Shown: piece after piece, positions 12,481 through 22,835 of the stretch
How the letters are laid out: each line of letters starts with the position of its first letter
Numbering within the stretch: the stretch's first letter is position 1
Assembly: GCA_029948255.1 (NCBI GenBank)
Contig: JALIZF010001733.1
Location: forward strand, 414,001-478,000
Reading direction: 5' to 3'
DNA from: Telmatactis stephensoni
Taxonomy: Eukaryota; Cnidaria; Anthozoa; Actiniaria; Isophelliidae
Length of the DNA: 64,000 bases
Notes under the pieces: model-generated
Seen by the model: the letters and a program-made list of their open reading frames with translations, nothing else
What the model was told of the DNA's origin: nothing
Databases searched by the model: none
Position numbers and translations under genes: made by a program

Positions 12481-12793
12481 TTAATAAACAATTCTTTAAA
12501 TTTTGAGGGAGCATGCAGCTTCATTGCCCTGCTTTAGGCTCGTGCAAGCTACAAGAAAATGGCAAATTATATATAGATATTTATTTTATGTAAGAGTATA
12601 TATAGATATTTTTTATGTAAGAGATCAATGTCATTTTCTAGATTATTAAAGCGTTTGTCATTAATTCCATCCAGATTTGTTTACTTAAGGCAGTGTATTC
12701 AGTCTCCAGCTTTTCAAATTTATCGTGCGCGATACTGATTACCTTTATTCTTGAAGAGATTGACCACTCTGCAGAAGTTTAAGGTAATAAGCA

Positions 12794-12998
12794 AGAATAG
12801 GACATTTGCATGATGGCTTCATGTACTACAACTACCAGAACGCTTTTTCCTCTTTCTTTTGTCAGTAAAATAACTAGTGCCATGGCCAATAATTGTTCGA
12901 CTGTTCTCAAGAGGGAACAAAAATTTGAATCAGAAAGAAAATTCGTAATGCATTCTGGTAGTTGTAGTAAAATGACGCCATCGTGCAAATGTCCTATT
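12794..12998. repeat. Inverted-repeat MITE, AATAGGACATTTGCA ends
   Basis: Arms of about 48 bp (AATAGGACATTTGCATGATG at the left and its near-complement at the right) enclose about 105 bp. An ATT microsatellite tail lies just downstream at about 13050-13072. The open frames on both strands here reflect the repeat. Confidence 0.7.
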
Positions 12999-13147
12999 AG
13001 TCCCAACAAGGACCCTTCAGTAAACCATATATATGATGTTGGTATCCTCAATAAAGATTATTATTATTATTAGTCCTATTACGTTACATATTCTTTGCTG
13101 TTTTTGAGATCTACTTGCGTTCTTATTTTAATCTCGAATTAAATCTT

Positions 13148-13375
13148 TCAAAGTACAACTAAATCAACGTTATTCTTATACACCCCAAGGTGTCTCAAAT
13201 ACTCGTGCCCCTGTTTTAAACTGCAATATAGCATTTCATTAACTGGCCCTAAGTCAACCCAATTCTTTAGATTTCTTCTCCACTGCAGATCTTGTAGCTT
13301 GTACTTTACGTGGATTGTTTTTGTTATATTTGGAAACTGAGTGAACAGAAAGACTGAGAAACTCAAAGCTGCCAA
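13148..13375 (-). CDS. Unrecognised 75-codon frame, possibly 3' UTR of the DUF229 gene
   Basis: The frame starts with a hydrophobic stretch and continues with a charged, Trp-containing segment. I do not recognise it. It lies about 420 bases beyond the stop codon of the DUF229 gene on the same strand, so it may be untranslated sequence of that transcript or a chance frame. Confidence 0.15.
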   Translation of the reverse strand: MAALSFSVFLFTQFPNITKTIHVKYKLQDLQWRRNLKNWVDLGPVNEMLYCSLKQGHEYLRHLGVYKNNVDLVVL

Positions 13376-13419
13376 AAGTACATAACCAGAAGTATGATTT
13401 AATAGGGCCCTTTTTATAC

Positions 13420-13731
13420 AAGGGCCGGAGCACGGCAGAATGATTTTTTCGTCTGTCTTAGAGTGTTTTGAATCGCAATCGATTTACGTTTTAGTCGCCA
13501 TTTTGAAATTTAGAATGATTATCCGCTGACCCAAAATATCGCTGGGTCGTAAAAACACGAGCGAGCCCAACTCAAGGTAATGTGACGCGCCACATTTTTG
13601 AACTCTCGCCCCTTCGGGGCTTGCTCGTGTTTTAACGGCCCAGCGTCATTTCGGATGTGGTAAATGGATCGCGATTCAAATTAAACTGTCTGTAAATATA
13701 TACAGAAAAATCATTCGGCCGCGTGCTCCCT
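13420..13731. repeat. Inverted-repeat MITE, GGAGCACG...CGTGCTCC
   Basis: The ends (about GGAGCACGGCAGAATGATTTTT and its complement) and an inner pair around GGGTCGTAAAAACACGAGC are both inverted, so most of the 312 bp can fold back. It lies just downstream of the last DUF229 exon. Confidence 0.7.
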
Positions 13732-13797
13732 TGTTTCAATACTGCAGTTTTAACGAGAAAGATTGTTTAGTCTTGATTCAAACAAATATTATATTCC

Positions 13798-14426
13798 TCA
13801 ATGTTTAGGTCTAGCGTCTAAGGATATTTTCATGTAGCTATGGCTTAATGATTGCTTTATGGCAGAACATAAAAAGTAAATAGTTTTTGGCTGCACTAAG
13901 ATCTCTATAGGTAACGGATTAGATACAAATACATAATTTGTCGACCCCTTAACTACTGCAGTAAACGACTGATTGTTACAAAGGTTTGCGATCTCGACAG
14001 TAAAAGTCAGATCTGCATGGAGTCGATTTACTTCTAAAAGACAGTTTTTATAAATACGTTTGATGTTTGTTTTAGATTGAAACATTGGCGTCTTTATATA
14101 AGTGACTAGTTCCTTTCGATCCCAAATCTCTGAGGAATTAGACTTCTTCCTTTTTATTCTCTGATCGCAGACACAAAGTTTTATATTTACTGTTCCATCC
14201 ACACAGTCTTTGAATTTGTTGTACATAGTTTGTCGCTCGTAGGACTTAAACACGGCCTTGTCGGCCTCCGTAGCTACGGCTACCTTGAAAACCTCGTCTT
14301 CCTCAAGACCGACTGAGTTCGCCATTACATGAAGATCAAACATGATTAGATTACCAGTTTGGACAACATTACGAAACGATCTTCCAATCAAACGTTTGCA
14401 ATGTCCATATCCTTTGCTTGGATTCC
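13798..14426 (-). CDS. DUF229 membrane protein gene, exon 8 (C-terminus)
   Basis: This is the last coding exon, residues 582-791, ending in a stop at 13798-13800. The acceptor is a pyrimidine run followed by TGATAG directly before 14426. The exon enters in phase 1, completing the Gly codon left by exon 7. It carries a region with a YERQTMYNKFKDCVD segment and a short CVCDQ motif, fitting the Cys-containing C-terminal half of DUF229 proteins, then about 95 residues of beta-rich appearance. The end is basic and lysine-rich with no membrane segment, so the C-terminus should be on the lumenal or extracellular side if the N-terminal anchor is real. Family membership here rests mainly on continuity with exons 4-7. 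Confidence 0.7.
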
Positions 14427-14795
14427 CTATCAATCAAAGAAAAACATTGATCTATTTAAACAATAGTTTTCAAAAATGGGGAAATAGGGGAAGCTCAATG
14501 TAGCTTAAAATACCCGTAGGATAATGCACTGACGGAGGGAGAGAATAAAGGCGCACCGTCTAATGTCCCTTAGAACATCGCTTTCGGTAATAATGCATAA
14601 CGAGCAAACTATAAAAGTGTCGGGATTAAGGGTAAAGTATTGATAATAAATGTGTCCCATTTATTATTCCCGGAGTTTTTTTTTACTTTTTCTTCGCTCT
14701 CTCAAAAAACGTTTTAAGGATATTTAATTTTCCGAGAAAAATAAATGGTTTTATGCTACTTGGGGCTTTTCCATTTATGATTCCTGTTTAATTCT

Positions 14796-14942
14796 GGGCC
14801 CGGTTGTACGAAGGTTGGATAAAGTTATCCACCGGATAAGAGTTATCCACTGTATAGATTTTGTATAGATTTTATCCGCTGGATAAGGATTTATCCGCTG
14901 CCGGGATAGCGCTATTCACCCTTCGTACAACCGGCAGGGGCC
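14796..14942. repeat. MITE with GGCCCGGTTGTACGAAGG ends (intron 7)
   Basis: The left end GGGCCCGGTTGTACGAAGG and the right end CCTTCGTACAACCGG are inverted. The interior has repeated GGATAA/TTATCC words. It lies in the last intron of the DUF229 gene. Confidence 0.75.
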
Positions 14943-15320
14943 GGTCATGTGATAACTTCCGATCACGTGATAACTTCGCCTGATTTGAGCTGCCAAATTT
15001 GGCGTGGTCAGTTCTCTCTGACTTCCTGGCGCAGCCAATGCTATGTCCATTGTTGTATTTGATTTGAATTGTAGTATCTAGGAACTTAAGGTGCATAAAT
15101 TATAAATTGCACCGACTTTAGCTGTTTTAACACATAAAAACCCAATCGATCGTAATCGAATAATTTAGGAGTACGCAAAAAGAATCTGAAAAAGGAGAAA
15201 AACAGGGAAAAATGTTATCTTAAAGTTACGTATACTCTATACTTACTAAAACTTCAAAATGGCATCCTTTTTTTATTTAAAAATAGCATCTGTCATCAAC
15301 TCTGAATAACTAACATTGAC

Positions 15321-15938
15321 ATCACCCTACAATGTCTCACCCTACAATGTCTCACCCTACAATGTCTCACCCTACAATGTCTCACCCTACAAGGTCTCAC
15401 CCTACAATGTCTCACCCTACAAGGTTTCACCCTACACTGTCTCACCCTACAAGGTTTCACCCTACAATGTCTCACCCTACAATGTCTCACCCTACAATGT
15501 CTCACCCTACAATGGCTCACCCTACAAGGTCTCACCCTACAATGTCTCACCCTACAATGTCTCACCCTACAATGTCTCACCCTACAATGTTTCACCCTAC
15601 AATGTCTCACCCTACAATGTTTCACCCTACAATGTCTCACCCTACAATGTCTCACCCTACAATGTCTCACCCTACAATGTCTCACCCTACAATGTCTCAC
15701 CCTACAATGTCTCACCCTACAATGGCTCACCCTACAATGGCTCACCCTACAAGGTTTCACCCTACAATGTCTCACCCTACAATGTCTCACCCTACAATGT
15801 TTCACCCTACAATGTCTCACCCTACAATGTCTCACCCTACAATGTCTCACCCTACAATGTCTCACCCTACAATGTCTCACCCTACAATGTCTCACCCTAC
15901 AATGTCTCACCCTACAATGTCTCACCCTACAAGGTTTC
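15321..15938. repeat. 15-bp minisatellite, 41 units (intron 7)
   Basis: The unit TCTCACCCTACAATG is repeated 41 times without a length change. Substitutions fall almost only at the T/G and C/T positions (AATGTCT, AAGGTCT, AAGGTTT, AATGGCT, AATGTTT, ACTGTCT). Because 15 is a multiple of 3 and the unit has no stop in several frames, open frames of over 200 codons arise on both strands (Ser-Pro-Tyr-Asn-Val, Ser-His-Pro-Thr-Met and Cys-Arg-Val-Arg-His pentapeptides). It lies inside an intron of the minus-strand gene. Confidence 0.97.
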
Positions 15939-16305
15939 AGAGCGAGGCTATCAGGAAAGTTTGTGTACATTTCTTGAACCGTTTTGGCCTGTTAGCCTCG
16001 ACTTGTGTCTTTCGTCCAGAGTCGTTGGAGTGTTTCAGCCAATGACTCTAAACAAAGGGATTACGACGTCACATGATGGATTTGTTGGTCTATTGTTATT
16101 GCAGCACTGTTATTAAGCTGAAGAATTAGAGGTTGTGCCTGATCACGTGACAGCAGCAACGATGGATGACAAGAACAATAAAATCATTTATACATTAGAA
16201 AGAATCCAAATCCTCGAAAAAAGAGCTTCTTCTGTCTTGAACGTGGCCGTTGTCACGTGATTCTTCAAAGAGCCTATTCCTAGAGATATATCATGGCTTC
16301 GATAC

Positions 16306-16748
16306 CTTTTGAATACTGATTTTGTATAAGGTTATTCAATGTTCCTAAAGCAAACTCTGCCATCCACAGATGTTTGGGAGAATTGTCTTCATATTTCTGT
16401 TCATTTCCAAAGCACTGGCATTTTGTTAAAGGCATGATAGGAACATCTCTACATGTACGATTCGATGGAATCTTTGAAAAAATTCCCGACGAATTAAAAT
16501 CATCTTTACTGTTTTTATCATATAGTGCCATAAGCGCTTTATGAATATCCAGAGTGGTTATCAAACGATTCTGATTGATCTTCAAAGCTTTCATTCTTTT
16601 ATGTCCAAGTATCCGAGCAACTTTATGTGGTATAATCATAAATAAAAGTGGGTTGAATGTTTCATACTTTCCAGCTGATGTTTTCAGAACAAATCTTGTA
16701 GTTTTGTGTCCATGGTCAGATTGAATTATGGTCCATGTCAGAGGGTCT
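16306..16748 (-). CDS. DUF229 membrane protein gene, exon 7
   Basis: This exon codes for residues 435-582 and carries the clearest family signature. TIIQSDHGHKTTRF (SDHG at about 445-448) is the metal-binding Asp-His of the alkaline-phosphatase/sulfatase fold, and NPLLFMIIP follows about 20 residues later. Further on, a RLITTLDIHKALMALYD segment and a Cys-rich stretch (CRDVPIMPLTKCQCF) match the usual order in DUF229 proteins. The acceptor reads CCTAG before 16748 and the donor GTATCG follows 16306. The exon enters in phase 2 and leaves in phase 1, agreeing with exons 6 and 8. The coding frame appears to run on past the donor, but splicing there joins correctly to exon 8. Confidence 0.85.
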
Positions 16749-16790
16749 CTAGGATTAAACCACAGCATACAAAAGAAATTAAATTCTATA

Positions 16791-16959
16791 CAGGGGCGGA
16801 TCCATAGGGGTGTCCATAGGTGCAACGGACATCCCCTAGCGCCGTACGAGAAGACGTCATAAGATTCCATTGTTAGGAGGCCGCCATCTTGGATATGACG
16901 TCATCTCTCAAGAGGCCTATTTGGGACACCCCCTATGCAAAATCCTGGATCCGCCCCTG
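16791..16959. mobile_element. MITE, CAGGGGCGGATCC ends, 5-bp target duplication
   Basis: CAGGGGCGGATCCA at the left and TGGATCCGCCCCTG at the right are inverted. CTATA is duplicated directly outside (16786-16790 and 16960-16964). It sits 42 bp beyond the acceptor of exon 7, inside intron 6. A second member is at 49658-49816. Confidence 0.85.
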
Positions 16960-17214
16960 CTATAGACACTTTGCATAAAGCTAGTAATCACTTGCAGAAC
17001 ACCTTGAGCCTCGCTTTGGCTCAATAAACAAAAGAATCACCGCAAATTAATTTAGCTGATTCAAAGTGAGGCTAAAGATTAAAATGTACCTGTACCTAGC
17101 ATTATACAGTGGCTATGTTACTGTTCAAAAAGTATGGGATTGAGCATTTAAATGTCTAGAAAACGTTACGTTTTCCGTCATTAATTGCAAGGTTTCGACC
17201 ATATCCCTGAGAAT

Positions 17215-17340
17215 GAAGACTATAGAGAAGCGGTAGCCATGGTGGATGAACGAACAAGACATTAATGAAAAGTTTAGCTGTTGTTCAAGTTTGTCCAAGA
17301 TGGCTGTGATGACATCAGATGCAACCCAGCAATTGATGGA
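17215..17340. repeat. Dispersed repeat shared with 29805-29922
   Basis: GGTAGCCATGKTGGATGAAC, AAGATGGCTG and CATGCAACCC-like strings occur in the same order and spacing at both places. It is an old repeat in introns 6 and 2 of the same gene. Confidence 0.6.
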
Positions 17341-17429
17341 CTTAAGAAGTACAGAGCTCTGTAATACCGACATCGAATCAAGTTTTGGGGTTGAGTTTTG
17401 TGATCGTCCAAAATGAACTTTATCCTTCT

Positions 17430-17890
17430 AAAAGATAGCGTTTATTGTACAATGAGTGAATTTCAGTAGATTTGCCGCGAAGGTCAGGTCAGGCTGGAGC
17501 TTGCTACTGGTAACATGTAACCCAGTACTACCTGCCACATGGACGGGTCGTCGGCGTCTAAACTGGCTCCCCCACCAGGTTCTTTCTGTTGAGAAGGGTA
17601 GCATGACACCCAGCAGGAAAAAAACAAGACCTGTCAAAGGGTGGATGAACTCGACTGAGCCAACAGCCATCATGCATCAGTGAACTTTTATTTTATTGTA
17701 TTAATTGTAATTTTAAAGAGCAATTTGTAGTGCAGTAATTTGTAGTGGATTTTAAAATTAATTTTCATGGTACGGACTGTGTAGCGGCAGCCTGAGGCGC
17801 CATCCTATGCTCACAGTCTACCATGCATGTTAGCGTAGAGCAGATTCTGGATAGGCGCTATATAAATGTTCATCATTATCATTATTAAGG
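17430..17890 (+). repeat. Retroposon-like sequence with GGCGCTATATAAATG tail
   Basis: The end (about 17850-17888) reads GGATAGGCGCTATATAAATG followed by a short ATCATT/ATTATT run, a 3' tail type seen in many non-LTR retroposons. The upstream 75-codon frame (17456-17683) has no domain I recognise. The 5' limit is a guess. Confidence 0.35.
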
Positions 17891-17899
17891 AACGCTTAC

Positions 17900-18214
17900 C
17901 TTGCAATGTTGTGGATAAAATCTGCGAGTCCCTCATCAATGTTACCAATCCTCACTCCAGTTCCAGTGTGTCCAGTATTAAAGTGAGTATATGAAACAAA
18001 AGGCGCAGCTTTGGGAGTAGTTTTTGTTGTCTCGCTCAAATCTTTTAGGTACTGCAGGAAGTATGAACTGAAAAATTTACCATTGAAGCAAACTTTAGCG
18101 GGATATTCGAAATGATTGGTATCGTTGTACATCTTAAAAACTTCACAAGAAAAGAATGTGACTCCAAAATGGTCGATTGTGTGTTTCTTGATTGTCTTTT
18201 TAAACTTTTCCCAT
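17900..18214 (-). CDS. DUF229 membrane protein gene, exon 6
   Basis: The exon codes for residues 330-434. It includes the conserved YTHFNTGHTGTG motif (about 405-416) and NIDEGLADF just after it. In DUF229 proteins this motif sits between the N-terminal DSLSR metal site and the SDHG site. The acceptor is a strong TTTGTGTTTTTCAG before 18214, and the donor is GTAAGC after 17900. The exon enters and leaves in phase 2. The spacing of the motifs relative to exons 4 and 7 is as expected for one continuous catalytic domain facing the lumen or cell exterior. Confidence 0.85.
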
Positions 18215-18406
18215 CTGAAAAACACAAACAAATATTCAACCTTCGTTAAAAGTTGATGGATTGTAAATGACGTCACGGCAACTATCTTGGATTTCAATAA
18301 AAGATTTCCCGAACATCTTCGTTGTTCGTTCATGCTACCGCTTCTTCAAGAGAATGATTGAAACACAGCGTTTTTAGTTTTTGCTGAGTCGGGAGTATAC
18401 ACTTAC

Positions 18407-18593
18407 TTTTGTCTTGTGGGTATAGACTTATGTGTCATTTCAATATTGTTCAACACAGTTCCCCAGCGATCGTACCAACAAAGATCTTCCTGGAACACCG
18501 TCTGGTAGCCGTTTTTTTGGAAGTACTCGTACAATACATTAATTCCTATTACGTCGTGTCGTGCTGAGCGCAGACCAAACTCTGCACCAGTGC
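18407..18593 (-). CDS. DUF229 membrane protein gene, exon 5
   Basis: The exon codes for residues 268-329: a region that in the family forms the strand-helix after the nucleophile segment, with NVLYEYFQKNGYQTVFQED and CWYDRWG recognisable. The acceptor is ATTAATAG before 18593, and the donor is GTAAGT after 18407. It enters in phase 1, completing the codon begun in exon 4 (GIVEG), and leaves in phase 2. Confidence 0.82.
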
Positions 18594-19206
18594 CTATTAA
18601 TACAATTATCAATCTTCAGTTCCTTGTATAGGATATCTATCAAGGCCGCACAAATTTTTTCCACTCCCAACTCAAGTTGGCGCATGGCGACTTAGTAAAA
18701 TAACATATTATTGGATTGTAAACTTTCAAAGTTGGCAAAGGTATTCTTTATATACTTCGCTGCGAGTGAACACCTTAACGTACCATTTTACGCAATGCGA
18801 GAGGAGATGTATAGCCGACTTAACTTCCGAGTTATATTTCACTTGCCACATACAAAAGTATCAAGACAAGGGTACGTGCATAAAGCTCAGACATTCGAAG
18901 CAAGACAAAAGGTTTAGCATGTAGCCTCATTCTGAGACCTTTGTATCTGGTAGGTGAAGCATATCTCGCAACTGGACTATTGATTTTTATATATAGTTAA
19001 TGGTATAGTACGTCTTTCTAATTGGCCGAGACCCGTACGCGTGTGCAATTATAGTACGGACGCACGGATGACGTCACAGAATATTACGTGGGATGTGATA
19101 TATTTACTTTCTTTCTTACGTACTTTCCGAAAATGTTTTTATATCAGCTGTGCATCTATCAGAGAATAGACGCACGGAAAAAAGGAATCTACTTGTTTAG
19201 TCATAC

Positions 19207-19787
19207 CTTCAACAATTCCAGAGAACAATGGACGTATGTTCTCAAATGTGTGCGGACTAATACTTTGAAAAACCTCATAGTCCAACACTGTTGCTGCCAG
19301 CGACTTGTTATAGATCACATTCCTTAACGCTTCAACTGACTTTCTCAGCATGCGGTAAAAGTGAGGACGTGAAAGTGAGTCTAATGTGATAATATTAATA
19401 TTGATTTTTTCAGACGAGTCGAGAGCTTTTTTAGAGTACATTGTAGGCGGGAAAACCAGTACTTGCGTGATAATTCCACATTTGATGAAAAAAAATGTTT
19501 CTCCTTGCTTCAAAGTCTTTTTGACAAAAGTGCTAGCTTTTTTTGTTGTAAAGTCTTTGATTTCGGTCCAATTTTTGACGTCACCATACCTTTCATCTCT
19601 TCTGCTCATGAATATTTTATTCGATTCGCAAACATGAGTTGAACAATTCAAAATTATTTTCTTGGAAGTGACATTGGTTTCAAACCAACAAATTTGACGT
19701 GCGACGGAATTGCATTTCCTCTCACTTAGTGGTTTCCTTGGACTCCCAAAATATATGTTAGCTGTTTCACAAGAACTTTGAAGAGGG
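19207..19787 (-). CDS. DUF229 membrane protein gene, exon 4
   Basis: This is the longest internal exon, residues 74-267. The N-terminal part is Cys-rich with potential N-glycosylation sites (for example NVT). The key motif is NIITLDSLSRPHFYRML at about 206-222. Its Asp-Ser pair corresponds to the metal-binding/nucleophile site of the alkaline phosphatase superfamily. A helix with KSVEALRN follows. The acceptor is a TTTTTATCTTTGTTGTAG run before 19787, and the donor is GTATGA after 19207. It enters in phase 2 and leaves in phase 1. Reading past the donor meets no stop for a short distance, but the splice joins in frame to exon 5. Confidence 0.85.
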
Positions 19788-20449
19788 CTACAACAAAGAT
19801 AAAAATAATTTTTGTGATAAATCAGGAGAGGTTTGTGTTTAATGGGGGAGGGGATGGGGGGGACGTAACTTTATAACCAAAAAAATGCACCTTTAAATTG
19901 GGGCCAGCTCTTTTCTTTCCACTGAGACGTATACTAAAAACATGAAAGCCCTCTGCTATGGTTAACCTTCCTTTAGATAAAAACAGGTCCCTGAAATCTC
20001 TGTGAATTATTTTTGCGACGGAATGACGAAGGAACACAGTCCAGAAATTCACATTTTGAAGAGAATTGGGATTTCGTTGAAAATGAAAAACTGCACAGTG
20101 GTGCAACTTCTCTTCCAACATTGCACGCAAAAGAAGATGCACTATGCGTCCACCCCTGCAATATAACGCGCAATGTTGCACAAAAAATTCTACTTGTACA
20201 ACTGTTGCGCTACTGCTGCGAGCAACTGTGTACGAGTGTATACACGGTGTAACCTCTGTGCTGCGCGCAATGTTGCAAAAAGTTGCAAAACGTTGAATCG
20301 TGTGTCCAGACCCCTCAGATTATTCACAACAATTTGATGGAATAGCGCATAGATTTAACTATACAACATTGCTTATTTTTCAAAAAAAAAAAAAGGTTGG
20401 CAACAAAACAAGCTGTAAACATCAGTATCAAGGGGATGTTTACCTGGTT

Positions 20450-20740
20450 TGTGTATGAGAGTATAGGTAAAAGGTAAAAGGTAAAGGTAATTTATTTTAC
20501 TTTGAGTCCGCGGGGAGTGGTTGCCCAGTCTCCCGAGCCAACGGCTCATGTATCGAGCGTTCGAAGGTGCGTCCTCTACCCCCTCTATCCATCAGTGCTC
20601 CGTTTTAAGGGTATGTAAAGCTAATTAAAGCTACACGGAAAGGAAAGAAGTTGAAGCAAGGATGTGAAGTCACTGGGGTTCGAACTAGGGACCTCTCGCA
20701 CCGAAGTCCGCGCAGTAACCAACTGTGCCATCCTTACACA
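20450..20740 (-). repeat. tRNA-derived SINE (intron 3)
   Basis: On the minus strand, GGCACAGTTGGTTACTG (A-box-like) and GTCCCTAGTTCGAACCCC (B-box-like) lie at about 20660-20740. These are the internal RNA polymerase III promoter boxes of a tRNA. The body runs down to a tail of repeated TTTACC units at about 20460-20495. It is a SINE rather than a tRNA gene because the tRNA part is fused to unrelated sequence and does not close a full cloverleaf. Confidence 0.75.
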
Positions 20741-21766
20741 CGGTGTAACTGCGTTGTGTGCAATGTTGCAAAACAAAGCTACATAAATGTTGCATCGTGC
20801 CTCCTGGCCCTCAGACCATTTACAATAAATAATGGTAATAGGACTGAGTGGAGTCCAATTCGGTCTGTTATCATACGAGGGATAAACAAAATTGCACGAC
20901 CGCGTGTTACGCGACACTTTTCCATGCATTTCATATTCCCAGTGATTTTGTAGTCTATTAATAAGTTTGGCAAGGGACTTTTTGTGACGTAGATTTCTTA
21001 TGACAATTTTGTTATGGCTAGTTGTTGGACCTCGCATGGGCAGGACCAACTACACAAAAATATGCTAGCCTAGGCATTTATCCTAGATTTTATATTTCAT
21101 CTCAGTTCTAAATTTGTAGGTTCGGAATAGTCCCAAGCCTTTACCAAATGGTTTTGTAGGTTTAGTACGTTAATGTGTGAAAGAATCTTAGAGTATATTC
21201 CAGTTTTTACATTATGACGCAGTTATAAGGTGTGATTGAAATTCGAGTAAGATTGACATTTAGAAAGTAGAGTCCATAGTACAAATGAGACTCCATGATC
21301 AAGGTTGTGCAAGAAAGTTTTATTGGCCGGTCCGGATCTGGAGATTCTGGTGTGCACCTTGATTGGATAGGCCTGACAGTGTAACGAGAGTCTTGTTTGG
21401 GTTATGGCTCTCTACCTGTTACTAGAAATATTTGTGTAATAAGCTTTGTAAGTCAGTCGATTGTAAGTTGCTTGCTTAGTTGGTGGCTAATGTCTAGCAG
21501 TTGTTAGTGGTGATCATATTTGTATATCGAGATTTAAAGAAACTTAAATACAAAGACCCACGAATTAACAAAGGTATGATTTAATGTTGCCGTCAGAGTG
21601 ATCCCGGACTAGTTCCGTAACACGCGTAGCGGGAGTCCCATATGTTTATTCTGTGTATGATTATTTGAGTTAATGGCTAAATCGTAATAAAGCAACGGAC
21701 AGAACATGTAAAACTGGTACTACCGACTCACTGTCTTTCGTTTTCAAACAAGAATGTAGTACTTAC

Positions 21767-21866
21767 ATACGTGGTTTGCAGGAGACTGGTTCTAGTCCAT
21801 GATCTATATGTTTCGGGACAACCTTTCTTAACTTGGTATAATGGCACGGGTAAATATCGGGATAAC
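21767..21866 (-). CDS. DUF229 membrane protein gene, exon 3
   Basis: This is a 100-base exon for residues 41-73: GYPDIYPCHYTKLRKVV followed by a GLEPVSCKP segment. Two cysteines separated by about 30 residues directly after the membrane anchor are usual at the start of the DUF229 ectodomain. The acceptor is GATCTGTTTGTAG before 21866, and the donor is GTAAGT after 21767. The first two bases complete the single G left by exon 2 (phase 1), and its last two bases pair with the C that starts exon 4. Both junctions therefore fit without adjustment. Confidence 0.8.
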
Positions 21867-21959
21867 CTACAAACAGATCATTTTTAATTCAGTGATTCTA
21901 CGAGTATCCACACCTCCCGTTCCTCAAGGAATACATTATTAAAGTACATTAGCGCAGAT

Positions 21960-22090
21960 TTCGAATGAGTGTGAAACGGACCACGCCGTTCAGTGGCCGT
22001 ATCAGTGCCGTGTTGTCTTTAAAAACGTTCGAAGTTCCTGCCCTAAACGTGCCGTTCTCAAGGTCATGAGAAATCTGTTATAGCGATTGT
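21960..22090 (-). pseudogene. Exon-like sequence in intron 2, paralogous to 36848-36972
   Basis: On the minus strand a frame containing NGTFRAGTSNVF and DNTAL follows an acceptor-like CGCTATAACAG. The same peptide pattern, 13 of 20 residues identical, occurs at 36848-36972 on the same strand. I find no good donor here, and the frame would not join in phase with exon 2. It may be a relic exon of a duplicated gene segment or part of a repeat. Confidence 0.3.
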
Positions 22091-22313
22091 AAACGGTTAC
22101 GTCTAATTCAAAACTTGTCAAAACCATATTATTTATTCGTCTGGCTCTAGAGTACTGAGGCTAGGTCATTCAGAAATCTGCAATTCGAAACATGTCTGCC
22201 GCGGGGGGGGGGGGGGGGGGAACTCTTATATATAAGAGGACGGGGATGCTCGTCGGAAATTTGAAAATGACCCCTAAAAGGTACCTGAGTGGGAGTGGCA
22301 ACAATTCATTTCT

Positions 22314-22392
22314 ACACGAACTAATGGGGGCGGAGCTACTAATGTGCAGTCAACCATTGCGAATCGGCTGTCACTCAAACTACATTGTCTAA
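22314..22392 (+). repeat. 79-bp direct repeat, left copy
   Basis: This is identical over 79 bases to 28562-28640. The two copies lie on either side of the BEL/Pao element, 308 bp and 162 bp from its LTRs. The left copy is itself bounded by two copies of CTAAAAGGTACC (about 22274 and 22389). Confidence 0.95.
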
Positions 22393-22621
22393 AAGGTACC
22401 AACTCAAAAACAATAATAAAGCAGTAGGAAAGGAGAACATCGCATTAGTTGGATACCGATTCCGCTTTTGAACATTGTCATTTTAAACCTTATGATCTTA
22501 CGTCCTTCTAATCTATTACAGTTATCAGTAAGTAGATTTAAAGGCCTTTACTTCTAAAGCTTTAAAATCATCTAGATTATTAATTACAATCTACCGCCAC
22601 TCAAAGAAATCCAAGAAAATC

Positions 22622-22740
22622 TTTAGGAGACGTCAGACAGAGAGTTGACAGTGCGTCATTTATTGAGAGAACAAAGAAGAAGAGAACCCAATTACATAAT
22701 TAATGACGTGGCAATCACTAAAGATATTGAATCTATGACA
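22622..22740 (-). repeat. BEL/Pao 3' LTR
   Basis: This copy of 119 bp differs from the 5' copy at 28282-28399 by one base (an inserted G). On the minus strand it starts TGTCATAGATT, contains AATAAA (polyadenylation signal) and ends CTCCTAAA. It is preceded by a purine tract. It is very short for a BEL LTR. Confidence 0.88.
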
Positions 22741-22747
22741 CCCTCCC
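22741..22747 (-). promoter_or_regulatory. BEL/Pao polypurine tract
   Basis: On the minus strand GGGAGGG lies directly before the TGTCATAG start of the 3' LTR, the expected place for plus-strand DNA priming. The tract is short and interrupted by C residues further upstream. Confidence 0.6.
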
Positions 22748-22835
22748 GGGGCGGCGATGAAGTGACGTCATTTTAAACATTTGACAATAATACAAAAATA
22801 TTACAGATATCATTAATAGTATAGTGGAGAAAAGG

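Noticed and set aside
15321..15938. CRISPR array
   Set aside because: Units are contiguous 15-mers without spacers, in a eukaryotic context.
15296..16116. Pentapeptide-repeat protein genes on both strands (over 200 codons)
   Set aside because: They are frame-neutral translations of a 15-bp minisatellite lying in an intron, with no coding sequence around it.
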